In this document: one piece after another, positions 56,500-64,000 of the stretch
Layout: the number at the start of each line of letters is the position of its first letter
Position numbering within the stretch: the stretch's first letter is position 1
NCBI GenBank assembly: GCA_946406115.1
Contig: OX291545.1
Span: forward strand, 12,910,001-12,974,000
From: Apoda limacodes
Lineage: Eukaryota > Arthropoda > Insecta > Lepidoptera > Limacodidae
DNA length: 64,000 nt
Direction of reading: 5' to 3'
Position numbers and translations under genes: made by a program
The notes under the pieces: model-generated
What the model was told of the DNA's origin: nothing
The model's database searches: none
The model's input: only the letters and a program-made list of their open reading frames with translations

Positions 56500-57560
56500 T
56501 TATTGTTTTCGACAGCTGAATGTGATTGGGCCACAAGCTTCGGCACGGACTGTTTATGACCTTATAATATAGGTACTGCAGGAGGGTGAAACATATGCGG
56601 TAACTACACTGTTTCATCTCCACATTTTCTATCAGGGTATGCAGTTTATGTGACCAAAAACATTGAAATTTTCAGCTTAACAATGTTCACGGATACCTGC
56701 TTAAGCAACATGAATATGTTAATATAGAAATGTTTCTGATTAATTTGTTAAAAAATTAAGTAAAAAAATCTTGCAAGCATAAGCCATTTGCAACATTAAA
56801 ATGGTTGTTAGAATGGCTTGTTATAATCATAGTAAACATGGATGCATCACATGTGGAACAAAGTTGGGGAACAACTAGGGCTTCACCTAATACTGGTTGT
56901 GCCATGGGAACTTATAATAATTCATAGTCTAAGATAAATATTAGCCCAACAACTACTTTTAAATATCCTTGAAATAATTTACTAGCCGATTCCAGTAAAG
57001 GACGTGAATTTTTTTATTTTACCTAATTAAATATATTCATTCTATTAAATGTATAGAAATTTCGGCACATATTTTCCTTAAAAAACAGATTACGGAGAAA
57101 CTTTAGTAGATTATTTTTATTCTATACAAGGATTTTTTTGTTCCTGGACTCTGAAATTATTGAATAATTGTAAAACTCCTATTCATTTCCTATGGAATAG
57201 TAATATAATGCAAGCATAGGATAACACAAGACTTATTCTTAGAAATGTACTTTGGTCACAAAAAAAAATACAAAAGCATTTGACTAAAAAAAAACATGTT
57301 TTAAACACACTATCCATTTAATATTAAAACAGACAGACACTAAATAATAGAAAAGGAATGTAAAAAGAACCTATATGCCACTAACAAATTAATTAGTCTA
57401 ATAATTAGGAATGTAAAAGTTTTAATAAAAGTAAGACAATTTTATCACCCATGCTACACCTTAAGCCTAGGTAAAAAAGCTAACTTTAAGTACTAATGAT
57501 CATCACAATGAGTTTTTGCATAAATATTAAGCTACCAAAGTTCATATAAAATATTTACTT
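56500..57560. other. Probable 3' flank/UTR of the PAF-AH alpha gene, AT-rich
   Basis: It lies downstream of the minus-strand gene ending at 57566 and may include its 3' UTR. The poly(A) site could not be fixed. Confidence 0.4.
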
Positions 57561-57565
57561 TAATG

Positions 57566-57847
57566 TTATTCTGAAGGTGTGAGGTCCTTTTCTGGTTCAC
57601 CCTCAGATAGTATTTGCTGTAGTAGGTCATAGATAGGCTCAAAAGCCTTGCGACATGCTGCATTGGTCGGAATTAGGTAATCATGCATGTCATGATGACT
57701 TATAGTTCCATCATTTTGTATAAAACCCTTATCTATGGTCACCATTTCAACTCTGTTCATATTAGCAACTTTTTCTTTTAGGAGTTGGTTAATTTTTGCA
57801 TTCTTGTCTCTTAATGAATTTGGATGCTGTCCACGAGGCAGTAAACT
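57566..57847 (-). CDS. Paf-AHalpha: PAF-AH alpha coding exon 4 (terminal)
   Basis: The acceptor is aatatttcag. It encodes SLLPRGQHPNSLRDKNAKIN, GTISHHDMHDYLIP, then KAFEPIYDLLQQIL and a short acidic tail ending PSE, TAA at 57568-57566. Confidence 0.92.
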   Translation of the reverse strand, partial: SLLPRGQHPNSLRDKNAKINQLLKEKVANMNRVEMVTIDKGFIQNDGTISHHDMHDYLIPTNAACRKAFEPIYDLLQQILSEGEPEKDLTPSE

Positions 57848-59482
57848 CTGAAATATTTTTAGAATTACATAATCAACTGATAGATTTTAACTAAAGTCAT
57901 TGCACTATCACTTCATCCCCACCTTCTTTACCAGCCTCATATATACCCACTATTGGGATATGGCCTACTGTCGCTGAGAGTGATTAGGGCCATAGTTTAT
58001 ACGAGGGCCCAATGCGGATTGTGCACTTCACATACATCTTTTTTTTATGTAGGCAAGTTTTCCTCACAATGTTTTCTTTCATTGATAAAGCTTATCATCA
58101 TCCCCATGTTACAGAACCTTAAACTTGTCAGATTTTTTTTTTAATGGTCAAATAGCCCTGAACAAATAAAGGGATTTGGTTAACCCCACAGAAGACCATG
58201 TCATAGCTTACACATTTAAAAAGTTTCATTTTATAATTCCATTTGTGTCAGATTTAAACTTCAATACTTACAGGCAATACTATGTATGCTCCCGGGTGTT
58301 TCTCCCTGACAGTTCCTATAATTTCTAAAATACCTTCACACACCTGCTCCGAAGTATGTGCAACATTGTTGGTTCCTACATGGAGCACTATTACCTAGAA
58401 ATATTTTTAGTATTAGTGATTGATAAACAAGTTTATTTAAAACGAAAATAAATAATATCAACATGACTTACCTTGGGATCTACATGGTCAAGTTCCCCAT
58501 TATTTATACGCCACAGAACATTTTGAGTTTGATCATTGTGAATGCTAAAGTTGAGACAATGAAGTGGGGCAAACCATTGATTCCAAACTTCAGTATGCTC
58601 AAGGGCTTGTAATACAGAATCTCCAATGAAAATAACATCAGCATCTTTTGCCTTCGCATCTGATAAAAATCTATTGTGCTGAAAAAAGGTTATCATTGTA
58701 TCCTAGCAGAATGAGGGCAGCCCACAGAGGGCTGTTTTAATATGTACTGGAATATTAATAATAAAACTAAAATTCTGATTGCAGATATGATTATCTGTGT
58801 ATGCTTCTTGATGGATCTCAAAATATATTTGATGTCCTGCTGCCAATGTTATCTGTATTAACATGCATTGAGTTTCTGTAGAACAATGTATTTGATATCC
58901 TGCTGACAATGTTAACTGTGTTAACATGAGTTTCATAACAGTTTGCTTTTTTAGGTAGCACAATTGAAAAAATATTTGTAAACCCCTTCACAGTTTGTTG
59001 CAAACAATATCACAATGTTGAAATATTTGACACCAATGCTAAAAGAATGGATGACAGGTGACCAAGAAAATAACGACTATCCCAAAACTAAGTTTCCAAC
59101 CGTTTTTTTTTTTTAAACATACCTAATGTTTTGATTTGTTGATGGTTGTGTAATTTGCATTTTGTGTTTTTTTAGGCGAAAGTAGCTCATGCTAGAGTGA
59201 ATATTTACCAAGTAATGCTATTATTTCTATGGAAATCGAGTTCAATATGATGCCACTAGTTTTAAGAAATTCTACAATAAATCAAAGCAATAAAATACAA
59301 GCACTACACCAAAAAGTTATTTTTTTTTTGCTTTAACACAAACTTGTAGAAGGGATTATTATTTATTACCACCTTACAAAGTACCATTATATGACACTTA
59401 ACAGTGAATTACTCACAATACTATTCCATCGTCCATCGCCTTCTAAATCTTGTTGAGGAATAGCAACAGAACTGGGATTCAT
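57566..59482 (-). CDS. Paf-AHalpha: PAF-acetylhydrolase IB alpha-subunit homologue, probably catalytically inactive (four exons)
   Basis: Homologue of mammalian PAFAH1B2/PAFAH1B3, cytosolic SGNH-fold esterase subunits that bind LIS1. Coding exons on the minus strand: 59482-59417, 58678-58472, 58394-58272 and 57847-57566. All junctions are phase 0 and total 225 residues (human about 229). Block I VIFIGDS has the nucleophile Ser43 and block III GTNN lies at 98-101. The Asp of the triad is Asp188 in HHDMHDYL. The family's catalytic His, three residues later, is Ile191, and the block-II GIGGD is SIHND (67-71), so the oxyanion-hole glycine is gone. I recall that the Drosophila homologue also lacks active-site residues. 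A role as a LIS1-binding scaffold is inferred. The frame is intact, so the changes look tolerated rather than decay. Confidence 0.92.
57945..58120. repeat. Lepidopteran dispersed repeat in PAF-AH alpha intron 3
   Basis: 'cccactattgggatatggcc' through 'gagggcccaatgcggattgt' to 'ttttcctcacaatgttttct': a phrase series I know as a frequent repeat in moth genomes. The element class is not certain. A partial copy lies near 42075-42175. Confidence 0.6.
58272..58394 (-). CDS. Paf-AHalpha: PAF-AH alpha coding exon 3
   Basis: The acceptor is tatttctag. It encodes VIVLHVGTNNVAHTSEQVC and HPGAYIVLP. The donor is cct|gtaagt. Confidence 0.92.
58472..58678 (-). CDS. Paf-AHalpha: PAF-AH alpha coding exon 2
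   Basis: The acceptor is ccttttttcag. It encodes HNRFLSDAKAKDADVIFIGDS, cut here to its key part HNRF...GDS, then LHCLNFSIHND and VLWRINNGEL. The donor is aag|gtaagt. Confidence 0.92.
59417..59482 (-). CDS. Paf-AHalpha: PAF-AH alpha coding exon 1
   Basis: Encodes MNPSSVAIPQQDLEGDGRW and NSI, aligning with the AIP...DDRWMS start of the mammalian protein. The donor is att|gtgagt. Confidence 0.88.
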
Positions 59483-59489
59483 ATTTCAA

Positions 59490-59980
59490 AACTTATTTAT
59501 TGTAACAAATATTTATAGCGCTGACCCCTTGATTTGAAATCTGTGAGGTCGGTTTCATCTGTAACATTATATATCAGTATCACAATTTATTACAACAATC
59601 AATAAAAAAGAATACTATAAGTACACGAATTTAACGCACAGATATATTATATGTAACGCTAGCTAACGTTATAATTTTAATATATTTAACTAACCAATGA
59701 ACCAACCTATTTTATTTCTTCTTTCTTTCTTTTCTTAATGAATGGCAGTCATACTACTTTTAAGTATATTTTGCCAGTGTTATGTCTGGGAAACTATATT
59801 AGTTCGCAACGCACGATCCATCAGAAAATCTGAAACAAATAACAATCTAATATAAAATGAGTCTATATAACACAAAGAAAAAGGAACGATGACATATGTT
59901 ACATGAGCGTATTACAAACTAATATTATTCTTATTAATAAAAATTCAAAACGCTTGCAAAATTTCTTTAGACAAGATACA
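59490..59980. other. 5' flank/UTR of the PAF-AH alpha gene
   Basis: Sequence upstream of the minus-strand start. A possible 5' UTR acceptor (gttacag, about 59567) is weak. No other feature was recognised. Confidence 0.35.
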
Positions 59981-59984
59981 TAAT

Positions 59985-60209
59985 GAGGGTGTGTTCCAAA
60001 TCGCAACGAGGAAGTTAAAAAGTGGTTTTGGGACGCTCGGGGTAGAGTAATTTTCCAACTGTCAAGTTGAATTCTTTACACTACCATAGAAAAGGTTGAA
60101 AATTACTCCTGTCAGTGTGAAAATTAACTGTCAAAAGCTCGTTCCAGAACGGGTTGATTTTTCAACTTTACCGGGCGATAATTACTCGGCGTGATTTGGA
60201 ACATAACCT
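59985..60209. mobile_element. MITE with inverted termini
   Basis: 'gggtgtgttccaaatc' at 59987-60002 faces 'gatttggaacataacct' at 60193-60209 (about 14 of 16 paired). Inner parts are also loosely inverted ('gagtaattttccaac' against 'gttgaaaattactcc'). No target duplication was established and there is no coding capacity. Confidence 0.55.
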
Positions 60210-60214
60210 AAGTA

Positions 60215-60660
60215 AGAAATATTTTGACTTTGTTTATCCTTCTACGCACTTAGGCATGGAAGCAAACCTCAATCCTAACTGAGTATAGGTGCGTTCTGGT
60301 TGACGGCATTGAGAGTTGGTACGACATATCCATACTAATATTATAAATGCGAAAAAGCGTCCGCACGCAACGACCGACGTATGCCCGTTTTTGCGCTCTC
60401 GCTGACATGGACATCGTTGCGGTTCGGGCGGAAAACAGGGTATGTGGCTACTTGTACTGCATTCTACGACTCTCATGTGAAAACGTTTATTCCAAATATC
60501 AACGCTAGTACGCGTTGTTCCTAAAACCAAAGTAATGCTCCAGTTACAGAAGGTAACTACTATTTGTTATCGAAAAAGAAGTTTTCGAGACTAAAATTAT
60601 TGTTAATAAAATTTCATTAAATATTAGTTAACTCCGCGGACCCGACCTTAAAGGCTTGGA
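60215..60660. other. Intergenic DNA with a repeat terminus
   Basis: 'catactaatattataaatgc' at 60333-60352 is the usual end of several lepidopteran non-autonomous elements. A 98-codon minus frame (60530-60234) spans it and is probably chance. Confidence 0.35.
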
Positions 60661-60664
60661 AACA

Positions 60665-61410
60665 TAACAATATCCTAGATCCTAATTTGTAAATAGAACG
60701 AATTGCCCTTTTTTGTAACACAAATATTGTATTTACATCAGTAGCGCAACCCCACAATAAGATATCCTAATCCTAATATACTATTTTCGCAGTGTCAACA
60801 TCGGTCAATTGTCTTATTTTCTTGATAGCATTCACAGCAGAGCTAAGTTTTTTAGCTATAAATATTATTTAGTTATAAATATGAGGACTCATTGAAGTCT
60901 GGAGTCCAGCGTTATTCCAAGAAAGACCGTTGAATCAAAGAGTTCTAATTACTCTCCGTTAAGATTAATACAGGTCTGGATCTGACTACCATTTTACACA
61001 TTTGGTTTTTTTCTCATTAAGTAATAAATTATTAGCGTTAAGCCAATTTATAATCTCAAAAAGGGTATTATTTAATTCATCATAAAATGTCTGTCGTCTC
61101 TTTACTTAAAAGAGTAAAGAGGTGTCGTCAGCAAATAATACAATGTCATGGTTTTCTACATGATATGGGAGATCATTAATGTAAATAAGAAATAGAAAAG
61201 GACCTGAAATTGAGCCCTGAGGGACTCCCATAGTGACTGCTGATCCCGGAGATCTTTCACCGTTGATATCTATTTTCTGTGCTCTGCTACTCATGAAGGA
61301 GATCAGAAGGTCGAGAACTTTGCTTCTAATACCATAGTGATGTAGCTTCCTGATGAGATTTTCATGTTGGACACAGTCAAATGCCTTAGATAAATCATAC
61401 ATCACTCAAA
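60665..61410 (-). mobile_element. Non-LTR retrotransposon RT fragment (BMC1/L1Bm-like)
   Basis: An open 99-codon stretch (61405-61106) reads YDLSKAFDCVQHENLIRKL, then GVPQGSISGPFLFLIYINDL and LFADDTSLLF: the D-x-x-K-A-F-D, PQG and F-A-D-D palm motifs in order. Downstream it is stop-ridden until the C-terminal RAIRSIYKLGSRI near 60710-60670. It is related to the fragments at 7750-9960 and 18266-18995. Confidence 0.85.
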
Positions 61411-61449
61411 GAACATAAGGCTTTAAATATGTTTTTTAACAGTGCCACT

Positions 61450-62290
61450 CCTGCATCGGTTGTGGAGCGGCCTCTCATAAAGCCAAACTATTTACTACTA
61501 AGTAAGTCATTGACACAGAAATGGTTTAACATTTGACTACGTATGATTTATTAAAAAACTTTACTAAGTATAGGTTGTATTTAAATAGGCTGAAAATTGT
61601 TAGGATTTAAAAAAAGATATAACTTTGCTAAGTTTTATCTCACCAGGACACACCACTATCAACATTAATTTAAAACTTATGGCTAAGGGTTGTGCTACAA
61701 CGTGAATGATTAAATGGCTCCATACAGCCATAATACGATCCATGTCAACGTACAGTGCAGAAGTTGGGTGGCCCCGAACTCAGCACCGTAAAAAACAAAC
61801 TATAAAGCCTGCCTGGCAAATGGCAACCACAGGCTGTATGAAAACGACCCCTACGACATCGACAGTACTAGATGTCATACTTTTGTATTGATTCTTCAAA
61901 CAAACAAAGTGTGCTCTTAGATGCCTGGAGGTACACCTGTCGCACCAGTTATAATAACTCAGTAGTAAGAATCTACGCCACATAGTTGGCATAATAACAG
62001 GCTAAACACACATTTTTTCAATATCGGCGTTACCGACATTTCCCTGTACAGGGGCTGCTTGGAGGCCGAGGCGACACCAAGCTCACGTGATCTACACTGC
62101 AAAAGCGTAAGCCACTAAAGGGCAAAACTCCAAAAGAATCCACAAACTAGAGGGAAATAAATAATATCGGATCCCTCCTGGATACCATATTTTTATAATA
62201 TATTTAAATTATAATTTAAATAATATATTTAAGGTAAAATCCCTTTTACCTTGCCCATATTTTCCTATAATAGAGTCGTATCTTAAAGAA
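61450..62290. other. Intergenic DNA, possibly decayed retrotransposon
   Basis: The 61690-62130 part is less AT-rich than usual and may belong to the 5' part of the element at 62300, but no motif could be fixed. A near-palindromic AT stretch lies at about 62205-62235. Confidence 0.3.
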
Positions 62291-62299
62291 CGAATATTT

Positions 62300-63010
62300 C
62301 AAATAAAGGAATATGAATGCACTTCCACATTTCAAAATATCCTGGCCGGTGTGCCGCAAGGCTCAGTGTTAGGCCCTGTACTATACACAATATACACGTG
62401 CGACGTCCCACAGAATGATGACGGTACTGTCGCATTGCAACCTTCGCTGAGGACACGGCCATACCTAGCAACTGCCCTATAAAAGCGACTGTGATGTTAC
62501 AGCGCAATTTGGATGAAATCGAAAAGTGGTTGACCAGGTGGCGTATTAGATCTAGTACTTTAAAATCAACTCACGTAACATTGAGCCTATGTAAGGGAAA
62601 TTGCCCGCCTGTCACCCTGGGTAATAACCAGCTACCCCAAAGTGACTCTGCCAAATACCTGGGAATCCACCTAGATCGACGACTCACCTGGAAGAAACAT
62701 CTACAAACTAAAAGGGATCAAATCAACTTGAAATATAGAGGCCTCTACTGGTTGCTTGGTAGAAACTCTAAGCTACCACTTGATAAAGCTTCTTATCTAC
62801 AAGACTGTACTAAAACCAATATGGACATACGGACTACAACTGTGGGAAGCAGCTGGTGACTCCAGCATATGTATAATCCAAAGGACTCAAAATTATATCC
62901 TGAAACAAATTTCTAACTCTCCATGGTTTATAAGAGTCTCGGAGCTACATGAAAACCTAAATATTAGTAGTTGGTTCCGGTTTTACCAAATACCAAGCAA
63001 AACTGACTAG
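62300..63010 (+). mobile_element. Jockey-like retrotransposon RT fragment
   Basis: The plus strand reads LAGVPQGSVLGPVLYTIYTC, then a damaged catalytic region (the A-D-D motif is lost in ALQPSLRTRPYLA). Next come LQRNLDEIEKWLTRWRI, AKYLGIHLDRRLTWKKHL, LYWLLGRNSKL and, after a frame change, TVLKPIWTYGLQLWEAAG and IQRTQNYILKQISNSPWFI. This is a good match in order to the Jockey palm, thumb and C-terminus. Frameshifts make it inactive. Confidence 0.85.
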
Positions 63011-63369
63011 TAATTATCCAAACCAATTAGCAGTTCAACTTAGTGCTCCAGAACAAACGAGCAGGCTAAAAAGACGATAAATAAAATACTATTTATAATA
63101 AAGATCGAACTGATAGTTTCCGAGACATGACGCTGGCAAAATATGCTTTAGTATGACTCCCTTCATTTATCATTACGAAAAGAAAGAAAGAAAGAGAAGG
63201 AAAAAGGCGGAAAATTTTGGATTGTGCAGCGGCAAATTTTAAACAATCATTAAAATTATAACTTTACATAAGAGCCAAAGTACTGTCATCTCTTCAAAAA
63301 ATATTTTCGAAACTCTTAATGAAACTTTTAGTAGCAAAAATAAAAATCTTTCAAATTAAAGTTAATACA

Positions 63370-63720
63370 GTGGGATGCTCAAAGCTTGATGTGTAATCGA
63401 CATATTCTGACAAAAGTTTTGTATGATAATTGTATAGACATTGCTGTTATATCTGAAACATGGCTGAAACTGAACCTTAAGTTGAAAATAAAAGGATATT
63501 TTGTGGAACGTAACGATTGTGAAAATGACTACAATGGTGTAGCCATCATCATTAGTAACAGATTGTAATATAAAAAATTACAAGCATTTTTTGATGATTC
63601 TTTACAAACCATAGCTGTTCAAATTACAATGAATAACCAACTACTAACTATAGTATCGATTTATTGTCCAAATTACAGTACACCAAGATTTCACATAAAA
63701 AAATTGGTAATTCTTTACTT
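63370..63720 (+). mobile_element. Non-LTR retrotransposon endonuclease N-terminus, fragment
   Basis: Frame 63386-63568 gives CIDIAVISETWLKLNLKLKI then GVAIIISNRL, the I-x-x-I-S-E-T-W block of LINE endonucleases. After a stop, LQTIAVQITMNNQLLTIVSI and YCPNYSTP follow (S-I-Y-x-P block). It is cut before the catalytic GDFN. Confidence 0.8.
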
Positions 63721-64000
63721 TCCAAGAACTTGATTTTTACGTAACGATGGTTTTAACTGATAGAACTACATTTATATACACAGATAAAATTCAGAAACTC
63801 TCGGAGAACACTAGATTTTCACGAAAAAAACTAAATTGATTTCATACAAAACCCACCAACATTTAAAAATATAAAACTTTTTTTTTCACGAAAATACTTG
63901 CCAGCCTAAGAAAAGAAAATAAACACAGGATTCAATCGATTTTACTTTTCTCTAATTTTAAATAAGTAGAAATTGGGTATGGCGCTCACCGCGATAGCTA

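Noticed and set aside
60234..60530. 98-codon minus frame upstream of PAF-AH alpha
   Set aside because: It runs through a repeat terminus (catactaatattataaatg) and has no motif.

Overview
The window looks like genomic DNA of a moth or butterfly (Lepidoptera). It is AT-rich, most long open frames are broken reverse-transcriptase pieces, host genes are split into small exons with GT..AG introns, and it carries repeat families I recognise from lepidopteran genomes. One of these is the dispersed repeat that ends in 'ggctacggaaccctaaaaa' (38573-39008). The species cannot be named from the sequence. Gene identities rest on remembered family sequences, not on a search.

Three host genes are supported. 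(1) A complete NDUFAF6 orthologue (Drosophila sicily), plus strand, five coding exons between 41026 and 51976. Every splice phase agrees and the product is 305 residues: a mitochondrial complex I assembly factor of the squalene/phytoene-synthase fold. (2) A complete PAF-acetylhydrolase IB alpha-subunit homologue, minus strand, four coding exons between 59482 and 57566, 225 residues. Its catalytic serine and aspartate are present, but the catalytic histidine and the block-II glycines are replaced. (3) The first coding exon of tyrosine aminotransferase, minus strand, 13580-13436; the rest of that gene must lie beyond the left edge or was not recognised. The genes are unrelated in function; nothing suggests an operon-like arrangement.

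The rest is a graveyard of mobile elements. 1-13 kb: pieces of non-LTR retrotransposons in both orientations, plus two short DNA transposons with inverted termini. 14.5-16.35 kb: a hAT element with a perfect 8-bp target duplication, holding two retrotransposon fragments. 17.7-19.5 kb: a TTAA-flanked DNA transposon, one terminus split by a foldback MITE, with a retrotransposon 3' end inside. 22.4-25 kb: the best-preserved non-LTR element, with a long CA microsatellite in its 3' region. 25-39 kb: decayed LINE, Tc1, SINE and foldback pieces in AT-rich DNA.

Intron 4 of NDUFAF6 (44610-51796) holds the most striking structure: a nearly perfect inverted repeat of about 1.7 kb per arm (45072-48563), a further partial copy of one arm segment (48566-48779), and then a second pair of inverted arms of about 115 bp flanking 49.4-50.7 kb. 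Transcription of the gene would place a very long hairpin in the pre-mRNA. The right end (60-64 kb) is again LINE fragments and a MITE.
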